Source: an uncultured Spirochaetota bacterium (GTDB taxonomy: Bacteria; Spirochaetota; UBA4802; UBA5550). From it: a stretch of 37,814 bases of DNA. A program made the translations under genes and the position numbers. The notes below the pieces were generated by a model that was given only the letters and a program-made list of their open reading frames with translations, did not search any database and was not told where the DNA came from. How positions within the stretch are numbered: the first letter of the stretch is position 1; every line of letters starts with the position of its first letter. Below are positions 16,602-24,806 of this stretch, piece after piece. Where the stretch lies: positions 80,315 to 118,128 of the forward strand of contig CALMRZ010000033.1 of the NCBI GenBank assembly GCA_937872225.1, written 5' to 3'.

Positions 16602-17906
16602 TTATATCTTCCTCCGGTCCACCACCCGGACCGCCTTGCCTTCGCTCCGGGCTATGGTCATCGGCTCCACGAGGGTGATCTTCGCGGATATGCCGAGGAC
16701 GCTCCGGAACCTGTCGCTGATCGTCTTCCGTAAATTATCGAGCACTTTCACCTCGTCTGAGAAGAGCTTCTCGTTCACCTCCACCATCACCTCCACGTCG
16801 TCCAGGGCCGCCTTGCGGTCGAGGATGATCTGGTAGTGCGGCTCGGTGCCCTCGACTTCCATGAGCACGTTCTCTATCTGGGACGGGAACACGTTGACGC
16901 CGCGGATGATGAGCATGTCGTCGGACCTGCCGGTCACCTTCTCCATTTTAACGAGGGTGCGGCCGCACTTGCACGGCTCGCGGTACAGCCGGGTGATGTC
17001 GCGGGACCGGTACCGGATGCCCGGGAAGGCCTCCTTGGTGATGGTCGTGTACACGATCTCGCCCTTCTCGCCCTCGGGGAGGATGTCGCCGGTCTCCGGA
17101 TCGATGATCTCGACGTAGAAATGGTCCTCCTGCACGTGGAGGCCCGATTTCTCCTGGCACTCGCAGGAAACGCCGGGGCCGATGACCTCGGAGAGGCCGT
17201 AGATGTCGAAGGCCTGGATGCCGAGGCGCGATTCGATCTCCCGACGCATGTTCTCGGACCAGGGCTCGGCTCCGAGGACGCCCATCTTGAGCTTGGTCTT
17301 GCGCATGTCGTAATCGGGCCGCTTCTTTTCTATATAGTCCGCTATGTTCAGGAGATACGACGGCGTGCAGGCCAGGACCGTGGTGCCGAAGTCCTTGATA
17401 AGCATCAGCTGACGGTCCGTGTTGCCGCCCGATATGGGGATCGTGAGGCAGCCGAGGAGCTCACCGCCGTAGTGGAGGCCGAGGCCGCCGGTGAAGAGGC
17501 CGTAGCCGTAGGCGACCTGGAGCACGTCCTTCTCGGTCACCCCGTAGGCGGCCAGGCACCGCGCCACGCACTCGGCGAATATGCCGACGTCCTTCTTGGT
17601 ATAGCCCACGACCGTCGCGTTCCCGGTGGTACCGGAGGACGAGTGGACCCGCACGACCTTGTCCTGGGGAACGGCGAAGAGCCCGAAGGGATAGTTGTCG
17701 CGCATGTCCTGCTTGGTGAGGAAAGGGACGCGCTTCATGTCGTCAAGGCTCTTGAACTGGTCAGGGTGGAACCCGGCGGCGTCATACTTTTTCCGGTAGA
17801 AGGCGTTGTTGTTGTAGGCGTGGCTGATGGCCCACTTGAGCCGCTCCAGCTGCAGCTCCCGCATCTTGTTCAACGGCATGGTTTCGATTTCTTTATTGAA
17901 GTACAT
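16602..17906 (-). CDS. paaK: Phenylacetate-CoA ligase (aryl-acetate CoA ligase)
   Basis: A 434-residue adenylate-forming enzyme that joins phenylacetate or related arylacetates to CoA with ATP. The AMP-binding P-loop is SSSGTTGNATVVGYT (about 88-102), followed by AYGYGLFTGG, GAEPWSENMR, YGLSEVIGPG and the C-terminal hinge TGRSDDMLIIRGVNVFPSQIE, all typical of PaaK. Length is normal. AGGGGTG lies before the ATG. It is first in a reverse group paaK - ACT - iorA - iorB. In anaerobes this set can make ATP from arylacetyl-CoA (ligase running backwards) or build aromatic amino acids from arylacetates (forwards). The direction cannot be told from sequence. Confidence 0.93.
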   Translation of the reverse strand: MYFNKEIETMPLNKMRELQLERLKWAISHAYNNNAFYRKKYDAAGFHPDQFKSLDDMKRVPFLTKQDMRDNYPFGLFAVPQDKVVRVHSSSGTTGNATVVGYTKKDVGIFAECVARCLAAYGVTEKDVLQVAYGYGLFTGGLGLHYGGELLGCLTIPISGGNTDRQLMLIKDFGTTVLACTPSYLLNIADYIEKKRPDYDMRKTKLKMGVLGAEPWSENMRREIESRLGIQAFDIYGLSEVIGPGVSCECQEKSGLHVQEDHFYVEIIDPETGDILPEGEKGEIVYTTITKEAFPGIRYRSRDITRLYREPCKCGRTLVKMEKVTGRSDDMLIIRGVNVFPSQIENVLMEVEGTEPHYQIILDRKAALDDVEVMVEVNEKLFSDEVKVLDNLRKTISDRFRSVLGISAKITLVEPMTIARSEGKAVRVVDRRKI

Positions 17907-18104
17907 TGCACACCCCTGGAATAATTGATATTATGTCGCAATAGGTCCTGACGGAATCGCGTTCAGGAGGCAACCTCATTTCGACCCGCGAGAATGGATC
18001 AAGATTAGAAGGGCACCTGCATTTTTCAAGGAAAAAATAACCGCCCGTTTTGTCCGTGATGAGGGGAAAGGGCAATGGAATCAAGGGAATGCCCTATTAT
18101 AGTA

Positions 18105-18133
18105 TTGACACAGTCATCCCCGCCCCATATAAA
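18105..18133 (+). promoter_or_regulatory. Strong sigma-70-type promoter for the glycerophosphodiesterase gene
   Basis: Perfect TTGACA (18105-18110), 17-base spacer, TATAAA (18128-18133). The predicted start of transcription is near 18140, about 38 bases before the ATG. Confidence 0.75.
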
Positions 18134-18138
18134 AAGGA

Positions 18139-18152
18139 CGGCCAATTGGCCG
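18139..18152. promoter_or_regulatory. Perfect 14-bp palindrome at the predicted transcription start
   Basis: CGGCCAATTGGCCG reads the same on both strands and sits at about +1 of the preceding promoter. It could be an operator for a dimeric repressor or a 5' hairpin in the mRNA; which one is unknown. Confidence 0.45.
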
Positions 18153-18177
18153 CTCTTCATATAAAGGAGACACTCCG

Positions 18178-19074
18178 ATGAAAACGTCCAGAAAAGTCCT
18201 GGTTTTTGCGGCGTCGGCATTGCTTATACCCCTGGCGATTGTTATCGCCTCGATCATTATCAGCCCGCCCTGGGCAGGGAACGGACCGGCCGCGGCCCGG
18301 GGCCTCAAGCGCCCCCTGGCCGTCGCCCACCGCGGCGCTTCCTATTACGCGCCGGAACTGACCCTCCCCTCCTTCGCCCTGGCGCGGGACATCGGCGCCG
18401 ACTACATTGAGACCGACGTGCAGAGGACCAGGGACGGCATTCTCTTCAACTTCCACGACGACGACCTCTCCCGCACGACCAATGTCGCCGAAATTTTCCC
18501 GGGAAGGGAAAAGGACCCGGTCGGGACCTTCACCCGGGCGGAGCTCCAGCGCCTCGACGCGGGCGCCTGGTTCAACAGGACGCACCCGGACCGCGCGAAA
18601 AAGGGCTTTGCCGGACTGAAGATACCGTCATTCAGGCAATACATTGACCTCCTCGCGTCGGGCCGCAACAGGCCGGGCCTTCTTATTGAAGTGAAGAAGC
18701 CGGAGGTCTATCCTTCAATAGAAAAACAGATTCTGGCGGAACTGCGCGCCGGGGGCTGGCTTGACGAAAAGAACAGGGTCATCACAGTCCCCGCGCCGGG
18801 TGATGCCGGCGGCCGGGTCACCGTCGGCCTCGGCCCGCGCCGCGTGATTCTCCAGAGCTTTGATGAAAGGTCCCTGGCCGTCCTGAAACAGATCGCCCCC
18901 ACGGTCATGCGCAATTACCTCGTGGACGAAGACGACGAAAAGAAAAAAGGAGGCTTTGCCGCGCTTCTTGAAACGGCCCGGGCCCTTGACGCCGAACTGG
19001 GCCCCAGCGGCCACCTCGCCTATCCGTGGAACGTCGGCCCCGCGCACCGCGCGGGCAGGGTCGTCTTTGTCTAA
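18178..19074 (+). CDS. Glycerophosphodiester phosphodiesterase, interrupted by a stop codon
   Basis: GDPD-family TIM-barrel hydrolase that splits glycerophosphodiesters to sn-glycerol-3-phosphate and an alcohol. An N-terminal helix (LVFAASALLIPLAIVIASIII) exports or anchors it. Conserved catalytic and metal residues lie in AHRGASYYAPE, IETDVQ and FHDDDLSRTT, then LLIEVKK and LQSFDERSL. The frame ends at TAA 19072-19074 after VVFV, exactly where the last strands of the barrel should begin. The same frame continues past the stop with TIDKTWHFMLFTLFGIDGMI and TNRCDAYLDFIG, the expected C-terminal GDPD segment. So the gene carries a premature stop and is probably inactive, unless the stop is a sequencing error or is read through. 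AAGGAG lies before the ATG. Confidence 0.85.
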   Translation: MKTSRKVLVFAASALLIPLAIVIASIIISPPWAGNGPAAARGLKRPLAVAHRGASYYAPELTLPSFALARDIGADYIETDVQRTRDGILFNFHDDDLSRTTNVAEIFPGREKDPVGTFTRAELQRLDAGAWFNRTHPDRAKKGFAGLKIPSFRQYIDLLASGRNRPGLLIEVKKPEVYPSIEKQILAELRAGGWLDEKNRVITVPAPGDAGGRVTVGLGPRRVILQSFDERSLAVLKQIAPTVMRNYLVDEDDEKKKGGFAALLETARALDAELGPSGHLAYPWNVGPAHRAGRVVFV

Positions 19075-19212
19075 ACCATTGATAAAACCTGGCATTTCAT
19101 GCTGTTCACCCTCTTCGGCATTGACGGGATGATAACCAACCGGTGCGACGCCTACCTTGATTTCATCGGCCGGGGCGTTTCCGAGGAGCCGGCAGGGGTG
19201 GAACGCGACATC
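19075..19212 (+). pseudogene. C-terminal part of the glycerophosphodiesterase after the in-frame stop
   Basis: It stays in phase with the upstream frame. The visible motif FGIDGMITNRCD corresponds to the usual GDPD ending (GVDGIITDRPD). The open frame runs on to 19323 through the terminator of the opposite gene, so the original end of the protein is unclear. Confidence 0.7.
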
Positions 19213-19215
19213 ATG

Positions 19216-19261
19216 AAAAAAAAAGCCCGGCTGCGGGGAGGGGGACCTCCCGCGGCCGGGC
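19216..19261 (-). terminator. Rho-independent terminator of the PD40-OmpA gene
   Basis: A stem of about 14 bp (GCCCGGC outer arm at 19225-19231 with GCCGGGC at 19255-19261, extended inwards) is followed on the reverse strand by nine U residues (A-run 19216-19224). It lies 58 bases after the stop of the PD40-OmpA gene. Confidence 0.9.
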
Positions 19262-19319
19262 ACAAGTTGGGTGCCTTCATATCGGCAATGGTAATGAGAT
19301 ATATGTCAGGCGAAGGGTC

Positions 19320-20807
19320 CTAGTTGGCCGAAATAACCGTTATTTCAACCCTCCGGTTTTTATCCGCGTTGTTGCCGCTGAGCGGCCTGGAGTATCCGTA
19401 ACCCCTGACAACGAGCCTGTCCCTGCTGATGCCGTGGCCCACCAGGAAGCCGTATACGGCCTGGGCCCTCTTTTCCGACAGGGTCTTGTTGTACGCTTCG
19501 GTGCCGGACGTATCGGTGTGTCCGCCGATCTCGATCTTGATGCGGGGATTTGTCTCCATGAGCGAGACAAGGCGGCCCAGTTCGAACTGCGACTTCTGAT
19601 AATCGAACACATTGTCGCTGTTGAGCTTGAAATAGAGATTGTTCAGGACCATGGACGATCCCTTCTCTATCGGCGTAAGCTCGATATCGCGGATAATGGC
19701 GTCGTACTTGGTGACATCGCCGAGGTCAAAACGCGTTGAATAGAAGAGGTAGCCCTTTTTGCTGACCGAAACATCATACACCTTCTTTTTGTTAAGGACG
19801 ACGAAATACTTGCCGTCTTCGCTGTTGCTCGCGATGACCCTGGTGGCCCTGGTCTGCACGTCGGTCACGCGGATCTCGGCATTGAGCGTTTTCGAGGAGT
19901 CGTTCCTGTCCGTCACGACGCCGGCGACGGTGATGACGGATGATTGTTTCATCACGGCGGGGAGCCTGGCGGTCTTGATGCGGTACACGAGTTTCCCTCC
20001 CTTCATCTCCGGGCGGGAAATATAGATGACATCCCCCGATGCCGGCACCGAAACGATCCGGTCGTCATAGGGGGTATTGATCTCGTCGCCGAGGTTGACC
20101 GGATCGCTCCAGGATCCGTCGCCCATCATCTCGGTCTTGTACAGGTCGTATCCGCCGCGTCCGCCGGGTCTGTTGGAGGCAAAAATGATCGATGCCCCGT
20201 CGGCCATGACGATGGGGGCGAAATCAGAATACTCCGAATTGACCGGCTCGGGCATGCGGACCGGCTCGGTCCATTGGCCGTTGGCCTTCGTTGACCTGAA
20301 GAGGCAGAACTTGTCCTTCCCCTTTTTCTCATTGCACTCGCGGGTAAAATAGAGGGTGTTGCCGTCCGGGGATATCGACCCGAATCCCTCATAACCGGCG
20401 GTGTTGACGGGGGCCCCCAGGTTAACGGCCTTGCCCCATAACGCTTTTCCTCTTTTAGCTATCCAGAGGTCCACATCGCCCTTTCCCCCCTTCTGGTCGG
20501 AGGTTATAAGGAGATAATTCTGGTCATAGGTGATGAACGGACCGGCCGTGTTCATCCTGGTATTGGCGAAGAGAAGGGGTACCGGAGGCGTCCAGCCAAG
20601 GCCTGTTTTGAATTTGACCACCAGGTCATACTTACCCGGGCTTTCATGGTCTGATTGGAAAATGAGCATTTTACCGTCCGGGGAGACGGTGGGGCTGTGC
20701 TGTGAGCGGGTTAAATAGTTGGATCCGCATGAAGTCACCGCACAAGCCAGAAATAGAATGAACCCGACGAGGAACCCATTGAGAAACTTATTTTTTTGTG
20801 TGAACAT
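19320..20807 (-). CDS. PD40-repeat OmpA-family lipoprotein
   Basis: About 495 residues. The signal peptide is followed by a lipobox AVTSC. Next come WD40-like PD40 beta-propeller repeats (about 35-290), seen as HSPTVSPDGKMLIFQSD, GSISPDGNTLYFTRE and FAPIVMADGASIIFASNRPGGRGGYDLY. A carboxypeptidase-regulatory-like sandwich follows (about 295-375), then a C-terminal OmpA domain (about 380-495) with IEIGGHTDTSGTEAYN and LSEKRAQAV. It should anchor the outer membrane to peptidoglycan, with the propeller as a binding platform. I start at 20807 (AGGAAGG upstream) because the longer frame to 20873 has no ribosome site and spoils the signal peptide. It lies downstream of the AraC-receptor gene and has its own terminator. 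Confidence 0.88.
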   Translation of the reverse strand: MFTQKNKFLNGFLVGFILFLACAVTSCGSNYLTRSQHSPTVSPDGKMLIFQSDHESPGKYDLVVKFKTGLGWTPPVPLLFANTRMNTAGPFITYDQNYLLITSDQKGGKGDVDLWIAKRGKALWGKAVNLGAPVNTAGYEGFGSISPDGNTLYFTRECNEKKGKDKFCLFRSTKANGQWTEPVRMPEPVNSEYSDFAPIVMADGASIIFASNRPGGRGGYDLYKTEMMGDGSWSDPVNLGDEINTPYDDRIVSVPASGDVIYISRPEMKGGKLVYRIKTARLPAVMKQSSVITVAGVVTDRNDSSKTLNAEIRVTDVQTRATRVIASNSEDGKYFVVLNKKKVYDVSVSKKGYLFYSTRFDLGDVTKYDAIIRDIELTPIEKGSSMVLNNLYFKLNSDNVFDYQKSQFELGRLVSLMETNPRIKIEIGGHTDTSGTEAYNKTLSEKRAQAVYGFLVGHGISRDRLVVRGYGYSRPLSGNNADKNRRVEITVISAN

Positions 20808-20873
20808 GGTGAAGCACCTTCCTTTAAGATTTTCGCACCACGAATGTTGCGGTTGCATGGCGAAAACATACAC

Positions 20874-20891
20874 GATTCGGAAGGCCGAATC
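20874..20891. promoter_or_regulatory. Inverted repeat upstream of the PD40-OmpA gene
   Basis: GATTCGG - AAGG - CCGAATC, a 7-bp perfect inverted repeat about 67 bases before the PD40-OmpA ATG, next to a transcription-factor gene. It may be an operator; no clear promoter boxes surround it. Confidence 0.35.
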
Positions 20892-20970
20892 TTATCAAAT
20901 CCACACACCAAACGATTTGGTTATTGCCGATTTTTCAATCTGTAGAATTGGTGAGCCCCTGCGGGGGGCA

Positions 20971-22527
20971 TTACGCCATTTCCCGGTACTCGGTGGGGGT
21001 TTTCCCGATGACGCTCTTGAATACCCTGTTAAAGGTGGTGAGGCTCTCGAAGCCGACCGCGAAGGCTATTTCGATGATCTTCTCGTCCTTCTTCGACAGC
21101 TTTGCCGCCGCCTCGTCGATGCGGAGCTTGTTGATGTAGTCGTTTATCTTGTAGCCGGTATATTTCTTGAAAAGGGTGCTCATGTAGTTCGGGTTCAGGC
21201 CTACCGCGGCGGCAAGTCCTTCCCGCGACAGGTCCGAGGTGTAGTTTTCCTTTATGAACTGAACCACCTTGTCAAGCTTTTCCTGGGTCGTTTCGTTGAT
21301 GACGGGTTCATCCTCCTTGAGCCGGTCATAGAGATGGTTGATCTCGTCGTTCTTTTTCATCAGGTCCCGGGCGAAAAAGGCGGCGAAAAGAAAAAAGAAA
21401 AAGGGAGAGCAGAAGGTCGCCAGGAGAAATGCCAGGCGGCCGCCCTTGATGGAGAGAACCACCTCGAGAAAGACCACCAGGCTGCCGACGACGGTGGTTG
21501 CGAGGGACAGGTAATACTTGAACCGGTCGGGCTTCAGGCGGTTGAGCTTTACCACCAGGAGCAGCGCCAGCGGCGTGTTCACGCAGACCGTGAGGATGCT
21601 CAGCACGTCCCCGGTATAATGGGTATAGGGGATATCGACCCGGTAGATGAGCAGTAGCGAGAGAAAATTCAGCACCACGACCCCGAGCAACGCCGGCACC
21701 AGGATCCTGTTATAATTGGTAAGATAGATGCCGTAGACGGACTGCACGATCAGGATCAGGGCGATTGAAAAGAACTGGACCGTTGCCGCCTGCATGAACT
21801 TAATAAAGAGGAAATCAACGTTCTTGAAAGGATAAAAAAGCGACGCCAGGTAGAAAATATAGACTATGATGACGAAGGAGCTGTAGAGGAACTGCTTTTC
21901 CGACCTGTTCCAGAGGTAGAAGATGGTCAGGAGAATGAGCATGCAAAAGGCGCCGATGATTATTATCACGGGAAAATATATATAGAGCATGTCCCCCCAG
22001 AGCCGCGCCTGTGAAAAGCGCTCCTCTTTCTGTATGACCACCCGGGACAGAATGCCCCCGTATTCGTTGGCGTAGATGCCTATGCGCACGTACACGGTGT
22101 TGGGACCGCTCTTGAGGGTTTCCGGCGGTATGACATAGCTGCGGTTTCGGCACATGATGTTGATGTCGTTGGGCGCCTTCTCACCGACCAGCCTGCCGTT
22201 TATGTAGACGCTGTCGGTGAAATAAACCCTGCCCAGGGAGATCCCGTGGTAGCCGAAGAGATCCGCCGGCATGTCAAACTCCCCCTTCAGCCAGGCGTAC
22301 TTAAGCCCCGTGCCGCGGCTGTACGGAAGCTTGAAGGTTGAAGGAATGGCGATGGGCCGCCATTCGCCGGCCGCGGCGATTGTATCCAGCGAGGCCTCGT
22401 CATTGTAGAGGATGCTCCACCGCGTAACGGGGACGGAACCCTCGTCACTGGCGCAGGAAAGCGCAAAGCCGGCAGCGCATATCGCCGCGGCGAGGCCGAA
22501 GGCCTTAAGGCTTTTTAACAATACCAT
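20971..22527 (-). CDS. Membrane-bound receptor with seven helices and a C-terminal AraC-type DNA-binding domain
   Basis: A 518-residue one-component regulator. Residues 1-25 form a signal peptide with lipobox-like ALSC. About 30-175 is an extracytoplasmic beta-rich domain (YAWLKGEFDMP, VYINGRLVGE), similar in look to the jelly-roll sugar-binding domains of 7TMR-DISM receptors. Seven hydrophobic helices fill about 182-388. The C-terminus (415-518) is a double helix-turn-helix of the AraC type: LSREGLAAAVGLNPNYMSTLFKKYTG and KIIEIAFAVGFESLTTFNRVFKSVIGKTPTEYR. The protein thus binds a ligand outside and DNA inside, with no kinase or response regulator. ATG 22527 is two bases after the stop of the acylase gene, so the two are coupled. 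The ligand may be a product or substrate of the acylase (inference). Confidence 0.88.
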   Translation of the reverse strand: MVLLKSLKAFGLAAAICAAGFALSCASDEGSVPVTRWSILYNDEASLDTIAAAGEWRPIAIPSTFKLPYSRGTGLKYAWLKGEFDMPADLFGYHGISLGRVYFTDSVYINGRLVGEKAPNDINIMCRNRSYVIPPETLKSGPNTVYVRIGIYANEYGGILSRVVIQKEERFSQARLWGDMLYIYFPVIIIIGAFCMLILLTIFYLWNRSEKQFLYSSFVIIVYIFYLASLFYPFKNVDFLFIKFMQAATVQFFSIALILIVQSVYGIYLTNYNRILVPALLGVVVLNFLSLLLIYRVDIPYTHYTGDVLSILTVCVNTPLALLLVVKLNRLKPDRFKYYLSLATTVVGSLVVFLEVVLSIKGGRLAFLLATFCSPFFFFLFAAFFARDLMKKNDEINHLYDRLKEDEPVINETTQEKLDKVVQFIKENYTSDLSREGLAAAVGLNPNYMSTLFKKYTGYKINDYINKLRIDEAAAKLSKKDEKIIEIAFAVGFESLTTFNRVFKSVIGKTPTEYREMA

Positions 22528-22529
22528 GG

Positions 22530-24758
22530 CTATTTCTTCTCAGGGGTAACAGTTATGAAATACGTGCCCGACACCTCATGGAACGAAAGGGTCCCGGCGG
22601 GGCCGGCGGTCCCATGATAGAACCGCGAACGCCGGTCCGTTGAATAGGCGAAATTCATAAACAGGAGCGACTCCTCGATGCCGAAAAAACCGGACAGCGA
22701 CGTGACCGTCACCGGCTTCAGGTCAGGGCCGACGGAGCCGAGGAGAAGCGTATCGGAGCTTCCGGAGAACGGCACGTCCTCGAACTTATCCCCTGACCCG
22801 GGGATGCTGAAATGTCCCCGGTGCAGGTTTCCCCAGCTCCAGTCGTTTATGTCGTGGCTCACGTTCCTGTTTAACAGCCGCATCGCACCGAGAAACGAAC
22901 GGTCGAAGATGGTCTCGCGGTGTTCGACGGCATAGGTCGTGGTGTCGTTAAAGAGAGGGGACCTGTTCTCTTCGGCTATGGCGTGGAACCGGGGTATCAG
23001 CAGGTCCCAGTTCTCCATGACATCGTTGATGCCGTCCTTCAGCTCGTCACGGTACGTCTCGTAGATGAATTTCTGAAGCAGCACGTGAAAGATCGTGGGA
23101 CCGACAAAATCGGTCTTCATGCGGCACTTCCAGTTCTGGAAATAGATCCGCGAGAGGCGCGCCGACGCCATCGGGTTGTCCGCCAGGATGGCCAGGAAAA
23201 GCGGCAGGAAGAGCCCGGCATTGATCGAATACTTGTCGGTGAGGGCGCTCCCCACGTCCTGGCCGGTGAAGCGCTTTTTCCGGTTGATTATCCTCTGCAG
23301 CCGCTCGTACCGGCCTTCCTCGCGCAGGGAAAAATCCCGCGCCGGGCCGGGCGCGTCCCCAAGAAAAGCGCTCCCCGCCGCCATCTGCTGGTCGGACCTG
23401 TCCCGGAACGTCGACAGGTCCGTCATGCCCGTCCAGACCGCGTCCGGGCCGTTCCTGAAGGCATAGTCCGTTCTGGCGCGCGCCGGCACCATGCCGGACC
23501 AGGCGCGCACGACGGTGTCGTCGGAAGCAAAGAGATACACCCGCGGAAGGGACATGACGCCCCTGGCGCGCGCTTCCGCCTCAGCAACGCTCTTCGCGAA
23601 GGGTATGTCGAAAAGGGACACGATGTAATTCTCACCGAAAAGGAACGACCGCACCGTGACCACCGTTGAACCATAGTGACCGCCGCCGAGCACGTCGTTC
23701 AGGACCGGGCCGTTTTCCGTGGCGTTGACCGCGGCGCCCCGGTCCCTGATGACCTTAAAATCGTGCCATCCCGCGGGGCCCAGGTACTGGTATGTTTTGC
23801 CGGTCTTTATGATCGTTTCGGCGACAAAGTCCTGCGCGTCAATGGCCGCCGTGAACCCGCAGAAGGAAATATCAAGGTTGTTACCGGCGAACATGAAGGG
23901 GAGACCGGCATGGGTCACCGCCTTGATGATCCGGTCCTCCGTGTGGATGTGGACCGGGTACCACCCGGGGTAGAGGGAGAGCTCGTCGTCGAAACTGAAG
24001 GCCGTAACCGGGTACTTTTCTTTGGTTTTCTGCGCCGGCAGGTAAAACGAGTAGCCGCGGTCGAAGAAGCCGATATGACGCTTCACGATCTTTTTCAGCT
24101 TCCGGACGACATCGGCGCAGTCGGACTCATGTTCCGAGTAATAAAAGACAAGGTCTTCGGGGATTATTTCCCCGAGGTTGACGCTGGTTTCCTCCCTGGA
24201 GAAGAGGAACATGTTTTCCTTGTTATTGAGGAAGGCGTTGGCCCATTCGCGGAGCATGAGGATCGCGATGACATCATCCGGTCTCCAGGGGCGCCGCACG
24301 ATGTCCTTCATTTCGAGACGCCCGCGGGCCTCGTTGACGCCCTTCACGTATTCCCTGAGCCAGCCCGCGTAAGGTTCGGCTATCCGCCCTGCCATGTCCC
24401 GGGCCTTCCCGGCGAACTCCATGGACCGCGCCAGGCGGTCTATGACCGCCCCGTCCTTCCCGATGACCCCGGCGGCGCCGCCGGCCGCGACCGCCCGGAA
24501 GTATTCCATTACCTGATAGCGGTCCTGGCAGTGGAGATAGCCCAGGCCGAAATAGGCGTCTTCGATCGTCTTTGCCTGGATCAGGGGGACGCCGTTTTCG
24601 CCGCGCTCCAGGACGACCCTTGACGAGACCGCCGCCGCGAACGAGCCCGAGTAGGACACCCCCCCGACCCGGCTGAAGATCATCCATCCGGCCATTGTCA
24701 GGAGGACGGCAGAGGCAAGGCATATGCAGGCGATGATTATTTTTTTCTTCATCAGCAT
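22530..24758 (-). CDS. Penicillin-acylase-family (Ntn-hydrolase) protein, divergent
   Basis: A 742-residue exported or membrane-anchored protein with one N-terminal helix (3-28). The alpha-chain signature is clear: VVLERGENGVPLIQAKTIEDAYFGLGYLHCQDRYQVMEYFRAVAAGGAAGVIG. The beta-chain part has the block PGWYPVHIHTED...GLPFMFAGNNLDISFCGFTAAIDAQDF, with the expected Asn in AGNN (about 293). The autocatalytic Ser that usually starts the beta chain in a G-S-N context is not obvious; S237 in RGYSFY is the best candidate, with a two-residue deletion after it. Family members cleave amides such as penicillins, acyl-homoserine lactones or acyl-amino acids. The substrate is unknown, and it may be inactive. 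It is co-transcribed with the AraC receptor downstream and probably the lipoprotein upstream. Start at 24758 or two codons later. Confidence 0.82.
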   Translation of the reverse strand: MLMKKKIIIACICLASAVLLTMAGWMIFSRVGGVSYSGSFAAAVSSRVVLERGENGVPLIQAKTIEDAYFGLGYLHCQDRYQVMEYFRAVAAGGAAGVIGKDGAVIDRLARSMEFAGKARDMAGRIAEPYAGWLREYVKGVNEARGRLEMKDIVRRPWRPDDVIAILMLREWANAFLNNKENMFLFSREETSVNLGEIIPEDLVFYYSEHESDCADVVRKLKKIVKRHIGFFDRGYSFYLPAQKTKEKYPVTAFSFDDELSLYPGWYPVHIHTEDRIIKAVTHAGLPFMFAGNNLDISFCGFTAAIDAQDFVAETIIKTGKTYQYLGPAGWHDFKVIRDRGAAVNATENGPVLNDVLGGGHYGSTVVTVRSFLFGENYIVSLFDIPFAKSVAEAEARARGVMSLPRVYLFASDDTVVRAWSGMVPARARTDYAFRNGPDAVWTGMTDLSTFRDRSDQQMAAGSAFLGDAPGPARDFSLREEGRYERLQRIINRKKRFTGQDVGSALTDKYSINAGLFLPLFLAILADNPMASARLSRIYFQNWKCRMKTDFVGPTIFHVLLQKFIYETYRDELKDGINDVMENWDLLIPRFHAIAEENRSPLFNDTTTYAVEHRETIFDRSFLGAMRLLNRNVSHDINDWSWGNLHRGHFSIPGSGDKFEDVPFSGSSDTLLLGSVGPDLKPVTVTSLSGFFGIEESLLFMNFAYSTDRRSRFYHGTAGPAGTLSFHEVSGTYFITVTPEKK

Positions 24759-24806
24759 CCAGCGGGGCGCGCGTCCGGGGGCGGCTCCGGTGCCGGCCCC
24801 CCGTTA

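Noticed and set aside
19072-19074. Stop codon in the glycerophosphodiesterase as a selenocysteine or pyrrolysine codon
   Set aside because: The codon is TAA, not TGA or TAG, and no insertion element is seen.
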